DNA of 64,000 nucleotides from Bacteroidota bacterium (GTDB lineage Bacteria; Bacteroidota; Bacteroidia; Flavobacteriales_D; Crocinitomicaceae): contig JAJRQK010000014.1 of NCBI GenBank assembly GCA_024280295.1, positions 1 through 64,000 on the forward strand, given 5' to 3'. This document shows, piece after piece, positions 43,841 to 54,125 of the stretch. Position 1 is the stretch's first letter; each line of letters opens with the position of its first letter. The notes beneath the pieces are model-generated. The model saw only the letters and a list, made by a program, of their open reading frames with translations, was not told where the DNA came from and searched no databases. The position numbers and the translations under genes were made by a program.

Positions 43841-46021
43841 ATGAAAAGATTAAGCTTAGTAGTCATAATAGTGATTTCAACATTCTTCAATGCAACTGCG
43901 GAAGAAGGAATGCTCATTCCATCACTCATTAAAGCATTTGAAAACGATATGCAAGCAATGGGAATGAAACTCTCTGCCGAAGATATTTACAGCGTAAATA
44001 GTTCGAGTATTAAGGATGCTGTTCTTCATTTTGGTGGAGGATGTACCGCAGAATTAGTTTCATCTCAAGGATTATTATTAACAAATCACCATTGCGGATT
44101 TTCACAAGTTCAGTCTCATTCATCACTGGAAAATGATTACATCAAATATGGTTTCTGGGCAAAATCAATGAATCAAGAATTAACAAATCCAGGATTAACC
44201 GCTGCACGAATCGTCCGAATTGAGGACATGACTAAACTTGTTTTTAACGGTACAGAAGGATTATCCGGCGAAAAATATTACAGCAGAATTGAGAGCAATA
44301 TTAAAACACTCGCACGAGATGCAACAACTGGAAATCATTACGAAGCAGAAATCAAGGCATTTAATTATGGAAATGATTACTACATGATCGTGAAAGAAGT
44401 TTTCAAAGACATCAGACTCGTTGGTGCACCACCAAGTAGCATTGGTAAATTCGGCGGCGATACAGATAATTGGGTTTGGCCACGTCACACTGGAGATTTT
44501 TCCGTTTTCAGAATTTACGCTGATGCAAATAACAACCCCGCTGAATATAACAAGGACAACAAACCATACACCCCACTTCATTACCTTCCTGTTTCAATGA
44601 ACGACCGTGTTCCTGGAGAGTTTACGATGGTTTACGGGTTCCCAGGATCTACTGAGCAACATTTATCATCCGATCATCTTCAATATATCATGGATACAGA
44701 ACGACCTGCTAGAATTGCAATGCGTGAACAGTCTTTAGGTATTATAGACGCTGGAATGCGCTCTTCTGACTTAATTAGAATCAAATACGCCTCGAAACAG
44801 GCTAGAATCGCGAATGGTTGGAAGAAATGGATTGGACAGATTGGAGGATTACAAACTGTGAATGCAATACAAATCAAACTGGATCGAGAGAAAAAATACA
44901 ACGACATGGCTGCTACAAAAACGGAATGGCAGACGAAATACGGAGGAATTGTCTCTACAATGAATGAGCTAGTCGCTGAATACAAAGAAAGTGATTTCGC
45001 GTATGCGATGGCGGTAGAGTACATGTATGTTGGGCCCGAAGTTTTCAAACGAACGCGTGGAATGGATAAATTCGTTGGTGAATTCGAAGCAATTCCACCA
45101 AACGAAATGGAAGAGGAGATCGAGAAACTGCGTGCTTCAGCGAAAGGTTTCTTTAAAAACTATGATGTTGGAATCGACCGAAGTGTTTTCCTCAAAGTAA
45201 CGGAAGAATATATCGCACGAATGCAGAATATTGGAGTCATTGATCTTCTAAACGAATCTCCTGAAGCACTCACGAAGCGAATATTTGGAAACTCAATTCT
45301 AATCGATGAAACACGTTTCGAGAGCTTTTTGCAAAATTTGTCAGATTCGACATTGAATGACTTTAGAGAAAATGATCCAGCCTACGTTTTATGGACTGCA
45401 CTTAGCGAAAACTTCGGTCAAGAAGTGATTCCCTTGGTTCGTAATTTCAAAGGACAAATGAATGGACTTCTCGCTGTTTACGTGGAAGGAAAACTAGAAA
45501 TGTTTCCAGATGCCAAACACTGGCCAGATGCAAATTCAACAATGCGCATTAGTTATGGGAAATTGGAAGGGTCCGCTCCACATGACGGAATGGCGTACAC
45601 AGAGCATACCACACTTGAAGGAATTTTAACGAAAAACAACTCTGGGAATGCCGATTTTGAGTTACTACCAGAGTTTAGAACACTTGCAGAATCGAAAGAT
45701 TACGGGAATTACAGTCAAGATGGTGAACTTTGGATTTGCTTTACAAGTTCTAATCATACAACTGGTGGGAATTCAGGATCTCCAGTTATTGATGCGGAAG
45801 GAAATCTTATGGGATTGAATTTTGATCGATCATGGGAAAGTACAATGAGTGACTTCATGTTTGATGCTGATCGTTGTAGAAATATTACAGTTGATATTCG
45901 TTATGTTCTCTGGATCATGGACAAATATGCAGGAGCAACAAATCTAGTTGATGAAATGACACTTGTTAAAAGTAAAAAGAAGAGAAAGAAAAAATGCAAG
46001 CAGAAAAAGTCTAAGAAATAG
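43841..46021 (+). CDS. S46-family dipeptidyl-peptidase, DPP11-like
   Basis: Periplasmic serine dipeptidyl-peptidase that removes dipeptides from peptide N-termini to feed peptide uptake. 726 aa with a signal peptide (1-20), the catalytic His in TNHHCGF (residue 84), an Asp in DTDNWVWPRHTGDF, and the nucleophile Ser645 in TTGGNSGSP. Arg663 in LNFDRSWE lies 18 residues after the Ser, the same spacing as Ser655/Arg673 of P. gingivalis DPP11; DPP7 has Gly there. Asp/Glu at P1 is therefore predicted. The C-terminal tail is unusually Lys-rich (KSKKKRKKKCKQKK) and not T9SS-type. Confidence 0.93.
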   Translation: MKRLSLVVIIVISTFFNATAEEGMLIPSLIKAFENDMQAMGMKLSAEDIYSVNSSSIKDAVLHFGGGCTAELVSSQGLLLTNHHCGFSQVQSHSSLENDYIKYGFWAKSMNQELTNPGLTAARIVRIEDMTKLVFNGTEGLSGEKYYSRIESNIKTLARDATTGNHYEAEIKAFNYGNDYYMIVKEVFKDIRLVGAPPSSIGKFGGDTDNWVWPRHTGDFSVFRIYADANNNPAEYNKDNKPYTPLHYLPVSMNDRVPGEFTMVYGFPGSTEQHLSSDHLQYIMDTERPARIAMREQSLGIIDAGMRSSDLIRIKYASKQARIANGWKKWIGQIGGLQTVNAIQIKLDREKKYNDMAATKTEWQTKYGGIVSTMNELVAEYKESDFAYAMAVEYMYVGPEVFKRTRGMDKFVGEFEAIPPNEMEEEIEKLRASAKGFFKNYDVGIDRSVFLKVTEEYIARMQNIGVIDLLNESPEALTKRIFGNSILIDETRFESFLQNLSDSTLNDFRENDPAYVLWTALSENFGQEVIPLVRNFKGQMNGLLAVYVEGKLEMFPDAKHWPDANSTMRISYGKLEGSAPHDGMAYTEHTTLEGILTKNNSGNADFELLPEFRTLAESKDYGNYSQDGELWICFTSSNHTTGGNSGSPVIDAEGNLMGLNFDRSWESTMSDFMFDADRCRNITVDIRYVLWIMDKYAGATNLVDEMTLVKSKKKRKKKCKQKKSKK

Positions 46022-46068
46022 ATTTACTTTAGGCATGAAGATTGCGTTAATTGAAACAAAAACATCCT

Positions 46069-46524
46069 ATGTTTAAACTCATTACATTTTTTACTGTTAG
46101 CCTATTTTTATCAGTTCAAGTTCTGGCTCAAGAAGAGGCAATTGAGAACAAAAGCTTCTTAATCATTCATTCTACAAAAAACTATAACAAAGCGCTAAAA
46201 AAGGCCCAACTAGCATGTAATAAATTGGGCTACACATTAGATTTACGAAGTCTATATAGAAACAAAGACGGTTATCTTACAACTAGTGAAATATGCGGGT
46301 GTGGAGAACAGCATGGATATATACCCCGTGGCCGATATGATGATGGGAACTACGTTAGCATTGAGTACTCATCAGACTACACAACCTTCAGAACTGGTTT
46401 TTATATTGTTATCGTTTCAAGTGGAAATAGAGAAGGCGTAACAAAGGAATTAGCAAAAACAAGAGAGTATTTTAAAGACGCATATATCAAAGATGCTCCT
46501 ATTTACATGGGGTGTATGCACTAA
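46069..46524 (+). CDS. Secreted small protein of unknown function
   Basis: Not recognised. ATG 46069 gives 151 aa with a signal peptide (FKLITFFTVSLFLSVQVLA, then QEE). The mature part reads as an alpha/beta fold: SFLIIHSTKNYNKALKKAQLACNKLGYTLDLRSLYRNKDG, repeated in its second half by YIVIVSSGNREGVTKELAKTREYFKDAYIKDAP. This beta-alpha-beta pattern with KALKKAQ resembles SPOR-type repeats. Cys residues ICGCGE and a final MGCMH could form disulfides. Its position 47 nt after the peptidase does not explain its role. Confidence 0.75.
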   Translation: MFKLITFFTVSLFLSVQVLAQEEAIENKSFLIIHSTKNYNKALKKAQLACNKLGYTLDLRSLYRNKDGYLTTSEICGCGEQHGYIPRGRYDDGNYVSIEYSSDYTTFRTGFYIVIVSSGNREGVTKELAKTREYFKDAYIKDAPIYMGCMH

Positions 46525-46592
46525 ACAGTGAGATTCCCTAGAAGAACATAAAGTATACCATGAAAACCCTAAACAGGAATCAACTTGGCTAG

Positions 46593-47996
46593 CTAAATAT
46601 GCAAAGGTCGATTATCAGTTGCAGCCAAAGCAGCTTCTTTCACACCTTCCGAATAAGTTGGGTGAGGATGACAAATTCGTGCAATATCTTCTGCGGATGC
46701 TCTATACTCCATCGCCACAACAGCTTCCATAATTAAATCAGCAGCGCGAGGAGCAATCATGTGAACTCCTAAAACTTCATCTGTATGAGCATCAGCGATA
46801 ATCTTGATAGTACCAAGAATATCCATGCTTGCGCGAGCACGCCCTAGAGCCTTTATGGGGAACTGTCCAATTTTAATTTCTTTTCCAGCTTCGATAAGTT
46901 CATCTTCTGTCTTTCCAACTGAAGCAACTTCTGGCCAAGTATAGACAACTCCAGGGATAAGATTATAATTAATATGGGGTTTCTGTCCGGCTAATAGTTC
47001 TGCAACATAAACACCCTCATCTTCAGCTTTATGTGCCAACATAGCCCCTCTCACAACATCACCAATTGCATAGACATTAGGAACGGAAGTTTGAAGATGA
47101 TCATTCACATCAATTTGACCGCTACTATTTACAGAAATACCGACCTTATCTAATCCGAGGCCATCTGTGAAAGGTTTTCTTCCAACAGCAACTAAGCAAT
47201 AATCCGCTTCCATGATTACTTCTTCTCCTTTTTTATTCAACGCAGTCAATTTGACACCTGTTCCTGTACTATCAACATTTTTCACCTGGTGTTGAAGATG
47301 AAACTTGAATCCTTCCTTCTTTAGCACTTTGGTTAATTCTTTAGACATTGTTTTGTCCATTGTTGGAATGATTGTCTTTGCAAATTCAACAACCTCAACC
47401 TTTGTTCCTAGGCGACTAAAAACTGACCCAAGCTCTAGTCCTATTACACCACCACCAATTACAAGGAGTTTTTTAGGTATTTCTTCAAGATTTAATGCTT
47501 CTGTTGAAGTAATAATTCGTTTTTTATCCGGTTCCATTCCAGGGAAGTAATTCGGTTTTGAACCCGTTGCAATGAGTACATTTTTTGAAGATAAGATCAT
47601 TTCTTTTCCATCTGAAGCAATCACTTTAACTGTATTCTTATCCACAAATGATCCTTCACCATGAAAAACCTCGATGTCATTTTTATCCATCAAGAATTTC
47701 ACTCCATTACATGTTTGCGCAACGACATCATTCTTACGCTGAATCATTTGTTTTAAGTTTGCTTTAACATCTTTAACATCAATTCCATGTTCTGCAAAAT
47801 TGTGCGTCGCATTATGAAAGTGTTCAGTAGAGTCCAAAAGAGCTTTTGACGGAATACACCCAACATTGAGACAAGTTCCTCCTAGTGTATCGTACTTCTC
47901 TATTATTGCTGTTTTCATGCCGAGTTGTGCACAACGTATTGCTGCAACGTATCCACCTGGTCCTGAACCAATAATTGTCATATCGAAAGTACTCAT
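46593..47996 (-). CDS. lpd: Dihydrolipoyl dehydrogenase (E3)
   Basis: FAD-dependent E3 of pyruvate, 2-oxoglutarate and glycine-cleavage complexes; reoxidises dihydrolipoamide with NAD. 467 aa with FAD motif IGSGPGGYVAAIRCAQLG, redox pair GGTCLNVGCIPSK, NAD motif VIGGGVIGLELGSVF, second FAD site VYAIGDVVRGAMLAHKAEDEG, and active His-Glu pair in HPHPTYSEG. lipA, which makes the lipoyl group, is 3.5 kb away on the same strand but in a separate unit. Confidence 0.97.
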   Translation of the reverse strand: MSTFDMTIIGSGPGGYVAAIRCAQLGMKTAIIEKYDTLGGTCLNVGCIPSKALLDSTEHFHNATHNFAEHGIDVKDVKANLKQMIQRKNDVVAQTCNGVKFLMDKNDIEVFHGEGSFVDKNTVKVIASDGKEMILSSKNVLIATGSKPNYFPGMEPDKKRIITSTEALNLEEIPKKLLVIGGGVIGLELGSVFSRLGTKVEVVEFAKTIIPTMDKTMSKELTKVLKKEGFKFHLQHQVKNVDSTGTGVKLTALNKKGEEVIMEADYCLVAVGRKPFTDGLGLDKVGISVNSSGQIDVNDHLQTSVPNVYAIGDVVRGAMLAHKAEDEGVYVAELLAGQKPHINYNLIPGVVYTWPEVASVGKTEDELIEAGKEIKIGQFPIKALGRARASMDILGTIKIIADAHTDEVLGVHMIAPRAADLIMEAVVAMEYRASAEDIARICHPHPTYSEGVKEAALAATDNRPLHI

Positions 47997-48125
47997 CTAT
48001 TATCTATTTTGTAATGTATAATCGAGATTAGTACGGCATTACACTTGCTCTAATCTCACGCATACAAATGTATAACTTCTCTTGAAATAAGCGCAGAGAA
48101 AATCATACGAGATTTGGACACAAAA

Positions 48126-48151
48126 AAGCCTTGAGCGTAAACTCAAGGCTT
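48126..48151 (-). terminator. Terminator of the beta-propeller T9SS cargo gene
   Basis: A perfect 10-bp stem (AAGCCTTGAG / CTCAAGGCTT, 6-nt loop) followed on the minus strand by a T run. It starts 20 nt past the stop at 48172. Confidence 0.85.
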
Positions 48152-48171
48152 AAAATATTATGGGATGTCAA

Positions 48172-51100
48172 TTACATCTTAATAAACTTAGTTGTAGCTT
48201 TATGTTGTCCGGAATTAAACTTAACAATGTAAGTTCCTCTTGATAAATCTTCAACACCCAACTCAATCACATTAGATCCTTTAGTCATATTTTTTCTATT
48301 GACTGTTTTCATCAATCTACCTGCTAGATTATATACTCGAATTGTAACATTCGCTGTGGCATCAAGATTAAAAGAAAGCGAGCTAGTAGAAGCCGTTGGA
48401 TTCGGGAATGAAAGTAAATTCAACTTGAATTCATCACCAATAATTGAACTAAATGGATTGGTATCATCCACTCCTAAATATGAAGATGAACTCCAAATAC
48501 CACGTCCAAATGTTCCGATATAAATTTCACCTGGTCTAAAGTTTCCTTCATTCCAAGTTCTCCATGACTGACGAACTTCATAGACTGGTGTTCCACTGAA
48601 TCCAGTTGAAGCATCTGTCCATGTTGCACCACCATCTTCTGTAACAAAAACACCATGAGATGTTCCTACAACAATAATATTAGGATCATTTCTATCGATA
48701 ATTGCATCATAAGATGCAGGGTTTGGAGAACCAATAGATCCGATTGTAGTAAAAGTTGGAGTAGCACTTGTGGCATTTGATGAACGGCGATTGTTTCCGA
48801 ATCCACCTAAGACAAGAATATCATCTGGATCACTTGGATTTACACAAATTCCTTGCGCAGAAACTCCAGAAGAAAAAGATGATATTGTCGTGCCTGTTGG
48901 AACTCCAGTTTTATAGAATGCTTTAGTCTCAAAATCTGGATCCGAGGTATAGAGACTGCCTAGTCCATCTACTCTTCTAATTGTTCCACTTCCTGTTGCA
49001 ATGTACAAATTATTCAAATCTTTAGAAAATTCAACATCAACATTACCGAACAAGCCTCCTCCGATTCCTTGCGCTACTACTCCCCACTGAGGGTCTGGTG
49101 TTGCAAATCTTAAAGCTGAACGGGTACCCCACAATTCTCCTCCGTTCGCATTTACGTACATTAAATACCATGACTGAAACGGATCTTGAACCATCGTTGG
49201 ATTCCAAGATATTCCAAAGGATATCGAATCAATTCCCAAATCCCAAACTTGTCCACTTGTTACGTGTTGTGCATAATAATGAGTATATGTTCCTACACTT
49301 TGTACTACAACTGTATCTGGACCTGTACCAGGAAATGTTACAATCAATGAATCGCCAACCAATGGAGGGAACAATCCAGAGCCAGATGTTCCGTGATGAA
49401 CATAAGGGTATAGATCTAAGAAGACGTTTTGACCAGTTATGGCATTTACCACTGATGTTTCTGTAACAGAAAGTCCAGGTGAATAATGTACAGTGTCATC
49501 ATAATATAGTGCCGTTGGTGTTACATAAGCAATAGTGTCGCCGGTAGAAGTACTAGGCACCAAAATAGTTGAGTTAGCAGCATAATTTTGATTCGGTACT
49601 AATAATACAGAATCTTGTGAGTTTAAATCATAGTACTCAGCTAAGAATATTTTTGTGTGAAAAGGATGCTCATTTGCAGAAGTTCCAAATGGACTAGTCG
49701 CAGAAAAAGTAGTTGAATCTGGCACAAAAAGTCCGAGACTTTGTCCTCCATCAGCAGACCGAAGAACCTGACCAAACTGAACGCTTGTGAAAAGTACGTC
49801 GCTATTAAAGAAAGAAATTTCACATTGGAATCCATCCCCTCCCGATACTTCTCTAAATTCTAACCAAGAAGTTAGCGAATGATCATTTCTAACGGTTCCA
49901 TTATCTTGAGCGCCACCCATAACACTACCATGCTTATCAAATGCGATACCATAAAACTGAGTAACGTTGTAACCTCTGTTGGCAGGATACCAAGAATCAT
50001 CAGGATCATTAGTAACTCCAACACCACCATCATTCCCAAGGTACAATCTATTACCTGACCATTTCATCTCGTGCTGATCAGCATGTGCATACTTTGCAGA
50101 AGTTGGAGCTAGAAACCATTGCGTTAAAGTATAAAACCCACCAAAAACAGGATTAGAAGTTGCTTGATCCCATTTCCAGACATCAATTCCACCAATTAAA
50201 ATTCTTTCAGGACTAGAAGGTCTAACTGACACCACAGAATTGTATGTACCCTGACCTCTATATACATCAAAAATACTAGGTGATCCTGAAGCTCCTACAA
50301 ATTGCGACCAAGTATTACCACTATCGTGAGACACATGCATACCCAACAAGTTACTATTCGTTCGAACAGCATAAATAGAGTAGTTCCCTGAAGAATTCAT
50401 CGTATGAGATATAGCGTACTCTATTCTCGGAGCACTTCCAGGTACTTTATTGTTGGATACAGTTCCTGAAAGGTCATTAAATGTAACTCCAGAATCATTT
50501 GACACATACGTTCTATTTGCTCCTATACCGACAACAAAAACTGACCCATCAGCTGAACATTTAAGAGCGGTACATGCTCCAGACCCAGTTGTAACTGAAG
50601 TAAGTGAAGCAGCACCAAAGTCCCATTTCCGAAGACCCGTTGAACTTGTTAGCCATAAGGTAGTACCATTCTCAGGAGCGACTATTTCAGTAACAGTATT
50701 AAGAGTAGAAGTACCTGGAACATTGGTCCAAGTTATACCTTGATCTTGTGTATACCATACACCGTCACCATTCCATCCTTCTTGATTTGACCCTGTAGCA
50801 ACAAATAATGTTCCGTCAGAAAATTGACACATTGAAGAAATAAATGGTGAACTCAGTACATCATAAGATGTTACTTGTTGCCAAGTATTAGCAGCATCCA
50901 TTGATTTGAATAAGCCGCCAGAAACACCTCCAGCCCAGATCACATTACTATTTAACTTATCAACTTGAATGGCACGTGTACGTCCACCAATATTATCAGG
51001 ACCTTGTTCAATAAAGGAAACGGCTCTACTTTTTGGCATTTCTCTCATCGCTTGATCAATCTGACGCAATAACTTCTCATCAATTCTTTGACCTGTTGAA

Positions 51101-51282
51101 TGATCAATATAACGAGCCTCAAGCCATAATTGAGCATCAGTAGCTGACTTAGGAGTCAATGCTGATAATATTTTTTGTGTGTACGCTCCTTCAGAATCAG
51201 CTGACCCCCAAGGAGAAACGATAAATACGGCCGCAGTAGCGATTAGACCAACAGCACCTAGTATTAAATTGTTACGCTTCAT
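48172..51282 (-). CDS. Large secreted beta-propeller (BNR/sortilin-like) T9SS cargo protein
   Basis: A 1036-aa exported protein. The N-terminal segment is a signal anchor/peptide (LILGAVGLIATAAVFIVSP). From residue 90 to about 940 it has many BNR-type repeats with Asp-box forms (SMDAANTWQQV, TQDQGITWTNVPG, SHDSGNTWSQF, TEDGGATWTDAS), as in VPS10/sortilin-like propellers. The last 80 residues are a type A T9SS sorting domain (SFPNPTASTSSLSFNLD...GRLMKTVNRKNMTKG...GTYIVKF, ending KFIKM). So it is exported by Sec and then by the T9SS encoded partly at the left end of this window, and sits on or leaves the cell surface. Enzyme activity, if any, cannot be named. Confidence 0.92.
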   Translation of the reverse strand: MKRNNLILGAVGLIATAAVFIVSPWGSADSEGAYTQKILSALTPKSATDAQLWLEARYIDHSTGQRIDEKLLRQIDQAMREMPKSRAVSFIEQGPDNIGGRTRAIQVDKLNSNVIWAGGVSGGLFKSMDAANTWQQVTSYDVLSSPFISSMCQFSDGTLFVATGSNQEGWNGDGVWYTQDQGITWTNVPGTSTLNTVTEIVAPENGTTLWLTSSTGLRKWDFGAASLTSVTTGSGACTALKCSADGSVFVVGIGANRTYVSNDSGVTFNDLSGTVSNNKVPGSAPRIEYAISHTMNSSGNYSIYAVRTNSNLLGMHVSHDSGNTWSQFVGASGSPSIFDVYRGQGTYNSVVSVRPSSPERILIGGIDVWKWDQATSNPVFGGFYTLTQWFLAPTSAKYAHADQHEMKWSGNRLYLGNDGGVGVTNDPDDSWYPANRGYNVTQFYGIAFDKHGSVMGGAQDNGTVRNDHSLTSWLEFREVSGGDGFQCEISFFNSDVLFTSVQFGQVLRSADGGQSLGLFVPDSTTFSATSPFGTSANEHPFHTKIFLAEYYDLNSQDSVLLVPNQNYAANSTILVPSTSTGDTIAYVTPTALYYDDTVHYSPGLSVTETSVVNAITGQNVFLDLYPYVHHGTSGSGLFPPLVGDSLIVTFPGTGPDTVVVQSVGTYTHYYAQHVTSGQVWDLGIDSISFGISWNPTMVQDPFQSWYLMYVNANGGELWGTRSALRFATPDPQWGVVAQGIGGGLFGNVDVEFSKDLNNLYIATGSGTIRRVDGLGSLYTSDPDFETKAFYKTGVPTGTTISSFSSGVSAQGICVNPSDPDDILVLGGFGNNRRSSNATSATPTFTTIGSIGSPNPASYDAIIDRNDPNIIVVGTSHGVFVTEDGGATWTDASTGFSGTPVYEVRQSWRTWNEGNFRPGEIYIGTFGRGIWSSSSYLGVDDTNPFSSIIGDEFKLNLLSFPNPTASTSSLSFNLDATANVTIRVYNLAGRLMKTVNRKNMTKGSNVIELGVEDLSRGTYIVKFNSGQHKATTKFIKM

Positions 51283-51465
51283 AGTATTATAATTATCAAG
51301 TAGTTTAATAGTTTCTCGCGACCGCCAAATTACAAATAAATATTGAAATACTAATATATGTTAATGCACTAATTTTCCGGCTATCTATCTGTAAAAATAA
51401 AGCATTCAAAAGGATTGACATTCAGATTTAGGTGAATTTCATACTAGAATATACACGTCTATAAT

Positions 51466-52338
51466 TTAAAATAGATGCTTCTCAGCATGATAAGACGATC
51501 TAACCAGCGGTCCACTCTCCACATATCGAAACCCCATATTAAGTCCTACTTGTTTATAAACGGCAAATTGTTCGGGGGTTACAAACTCATGAATTGGTAG
51601 ATGCTTTGCAGTAGGTTGAAGATATTGCCCTAACGTTAATACATCAACACTGACACTCCTTAAATCCTCCATAGATTCGATCACTTCCTCTGGAGTTTCT
51701 CCTAACCCAAGCATTAATCCCGACTTTGTGTTCATCCCACCTTTCTTCAACCTAAATAAAACTTCTAAGCTTCGATCGTATTTTGCTTGAATTCTGACTT
51801 CTTTGGTTAATCTACGGATCGTTTCAAGATTGTGACTCACAATTTCTGGGGCAACATCAATAATAACTTGTAAATTCTCCCATTTACCAGCGAAGTCAGG
51901 AATGAGGGTTTCCATTGTTGTACTTGGAGACTGTTTGCGAATTGCACGAATTGTTTGCGCCCAAATTTCAGAACCTCCATCTTTTAGATCATCACGATCT
52001 ACAGAAGTAATTACCGCATGCTTCACCCCCATAGTTTTCACACTATGTGCTACTCGTCCAGGTTCAAATTCATCAACCTCATCAGGTCGTCCCGTTTTAA
52101 CAGCACAAAATCCACAAGATCGTGTACAGATATTTCCAAGAATCATAAATGTTGCGGTTCCCTCTCCCCAACATTCTCCCATATTAGGACAATTACCACT
52201 TTCACAGATTGTATGAAGCTTATGCTCATCCACTAATCCGCGTACTCGTTTGTAATTTTCTCCAGTAGGTAATTTAACACGAAGCCATTTTGGTTTCTTG
52301 ATTCTTACCTTGTTTTCTCCATCTAAGAGTTCACTCAT
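51466..52338 (-). CDS. lipA: Lipoyl synthase
   Basis: Radical-SAM enzyme that inserts two sulfurs into protein-bound octanoate to form lipoate. ATG 52338 ([19 protein letters not shown]) gives 290 aa; a start six codons earlier (52356) is possible. Auxiliary cluster Cys at [13 protein letters not shown] (45, 50, 56), radical-SAM CxxxCxxC at TRSCGFC (71, 75, 78), and a C-terminal RSSYHAE whose Ser ligates the auxiliary cluster. Divergent from the OsmC-type gene. Confidence 0.97.
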   Translation of the reverse strand: MSELLDGENKVRIKKPKWLRVKLPTGENYKRVRGLVDEHKLHTICESGNCPNMGECWGEGTATFMILGNICTRSCGFCAVKTGRPDEVDEFEPGRVAHSVKTMGVKHAVITSVDRDDLKDGGSEIWAQTIRAIRKQSPSTTMETLIPDFAGKWENLQVIIDVAPEIVSHNLETIRRLTKEVRIQAKYDRSLEVLFRLKKGGMNTKSGLMLGLGETPEEVIESMEDLRSVSVDVLTLGQYLQPTAKHLPIHEFVTPEQFAVYKQVGLNMGFRYVESGPLVRSSYHAEKHLF

Positions 52339-52433
52339 CTTAAAATAGTTAATCAAATCAACAGACTAACGGCAAATAAAACGCTAATTTTACCGCTGAA
52401 TATAAGAGCAAAGATACTCAAAATACAAATGAA

Positions 52434-52838
52434 ATGGCAACAGTAATAGTTGAATATTTAGGAGGACTGAGAACAAAGTGCACTCATGTGAAATCGGGTG
52501 TTGAACTAATTACTGATGCGCCTGCGGATAATAATGGGAAAGGAGAATCATTTTCCCCAACAGACTTGCTTGCAGCATCTTACGCTGCATGCATATTGAC
52601 AATTGTCGGAATTTACTGTGATCAACACGAAATTTCATTTAAAGATGCTCGTGCAGAAATCATTAAGAATATGGAATCCATGCCAAGAAGAATCAGCTCG
52701 CTTGAAATATCAATTGACTTCAGTGGAAATAACTGGAAAGAAAGGATACAAAAACGAATCATTTCTACTGCTGAATCTTGCCCTGTGGCAAAATCGGTGC
52801 ATGAAGGAATGGAAATAAAAACGACTTATACATTTTAG
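52434..52838 (+). CDS. OsmC-family peroxide-reducing protein
   Basis: A thiol-dependent peroxidase-like protein (OsmC/YhfA fold) of 134 aa. The two conserved Cys are present: Cys53 in SYAACILTIVG and Cys116 in ESCPVAKSV, giving organic hydroperoxide reduction with lipoylated partners in the known family; lipA next door is a suggestive but unproven link. It lies 3 nt before rlmB. Confidence 0.9.
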   Translation: MATVIVEYLGGLRTKCTHVKSGVELITDAPADNNGKGESFSPTDLLAASYAACILTIVGIYCDQHEISFKDARAEIIKNMESMPRRISSLEISIDFSGNNWKERIQKRIISTAESCPVAKSVHEGMEIKTTYTF

Positions 52839-52841
52839 ATT

Positions 52842-53645
52842 ATGGGAAGATATAATAGAGAAGGTTTTGGTGAACGAGAGAAAGTTGGAGATAAAGAGAA
52901 CCGAAGAAACGAGGGCACTTACATATTTGGTGTTCGAGCGGTAATTGAAGCAATTAAGGCGGAACGTGAGATTAACAAAATTTTCATCCAAAAAGGAATG
53001 AACAAGGAGTTGTTCATGGAATTGAAATCAGCTATCGCCGGAGCAAATCATCAACTTCAATTTGTACCACCTGAAAAGCTTGATGGGATTACAGATCAAA
53101 ATCATCAAGGCGTCATTGCATTTGTATCTCCAATCACTTATTACAAAGTTGAAGATGTTGTCGAAAAACTCATCGAGGAAGGTAAAAAACCTTTCATTCT
53201 TGCTTTAGACAGAATTACTGATGTTCGCAATTTCGGTGCCATAGCAAGAACTGCTGAATGTGAAGGTGTTGATGCCATTTTGATTCCTTCGAAAGGTTCA
53301 GTTCAAGTAACTCCAGACGCTGTTAAAACATCTGCGGGAGCATTAAACAGAATAAAAATCTGTCGTACAGATGATTTGAAAGATTCGCTTTACTATATCC
53401 AACAATGCGGACTGAGAATAATTGGATGCACAGAAAAATCCAATACTATGTTACATAAAACAAACTTGAGAGGAGCAGTTGCAGTAATAATGGGTTCTGA
53501 AGAAAATGGAATCACATCGGATTTATTGAACTTAGCAGATGTCAATTGTACAATTCCAATGAAAGGAGAAATAGCGTCATTGAATGTTGGTGTTGCAACT
53601 GGCATGGTTTTGTATGAGAAAATGCGACAAGAACTTAATACATAA
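52842..53645 (+). CDS. rlmB: 23S rRNA (guanosine-2'-O-)-methyltransferase RlmB-type
   Basis: SPOUT (TrmH-family) 2'-O-methyltransferase, 267 aa. A charged N-terminal tail precedes the substrate-binding domain (YIFGVRAVIEAIKAEREINKIFIQKG); the knotted SAM fold shows DRITDVRNFGAIARTAE, VIMGSEENGI and SLNVGVATGMVLYE. Gm2251 of 23S rRNA is the target in the family; other TrmH members cannot be excluded. Confidence 0.9.
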   Translation: MGRYNREGFGEREKVGDKENRRNEGTYIFGVRAVIEAIKAEREINKIFIQKGMNKELFMELKSAIAGANHQLQFVPPEKLDGITDQNHQGVIAFVSPITYYKVEDVVEKLIEEGKKPFILALDRITDVRNFGAIARTAECEGVDAILIPSKGSVQVTPDAVKTSAGALNRIKICRTDDLKDSLYYIQQCGLRIIGCTEKSNTMLHKTNLRGAVAVIMGSEENGITSDLLNLADVNCTIPMKGEIASLNVGVATGMVLYEKMRQELNT

Positions 53646-53652
53646 CAGCACT

Positions 53653-54123
53653 ATGAAGTATTCAATAATAATCCTTTTAGTACTTTTTGCTTCTAAAAAT
53701 AGTTATGCGCAATTACCCTCTAAATCCAAGAAATTAGTTGGAACTTGGGCATATAAAGAAGGCTCTGGGTTTGAAACTTGGGAATTGAACAATGAAGAAC
53801 TTGTAGGTAGTGCTTATCGAATAAATAACAAAACTAAAGATACTTCTAAGGTTGAGGAAATGCATGTTAGAAGACCAAACAAAAAGTTACTTTATATTAC
53901 GGAGACTTATAATATTATGAGTGATTCACTGATAACTCGCAAACAAAACTTCGTTGCCGATGGGCGGAAAATGAAATTTTTCAATCTTGAGAATCAAACT
54001 CCTCATAGCATTGAGTACAAATTTGGTTTTTTCTCTAAGAATAAATTGAAAGTGAAAATTCATTACGGTCCTTATGACAAACCTATTACCTTGATTCTTT
54101 TTCGGCATCCTCCCTTTTTCTAA
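53653..54123 (+). CDS. Secreted DUF6265-like (lipocalin-like) protein
   Basis: ATG 53653 gives 156 aa with a signal peptide (MKYSIIILLVLFASKNSYA). The mature part starts with KKLVGTWAYKEGSGFETWELNNEELVGSAYRIN, the W-x-E-W-x-G pattern of small DUF6265 beta-barrel proteins, followed by further alternating strands. No known enzymatic role. It begins 7 nt after rlmB and ends 2 nt from the convergent HAD gene. Confidence 0.7.
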   Translation: MKYSIIILLVLFASKNSYAQLPSKSKKLVGTWAYKEGSGFETWELNNEELVGSAYRINNKTKDTSKVEEMHVRRPNKKLLYITETYNIMSDSLITRKQNFVADGRKMKFFNLENQTPHSIEYKFGFFSKNKLKVKIHYGPYDKPITLILFRHPPFF

Positions 54124-54125
54124 GG

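Noticed and set aside
50450-50743. 97-codon plus-strand frame inside the propeller gene
   Set aside because: Antisense shadow of repeat sequence, no start context or homology pattern.
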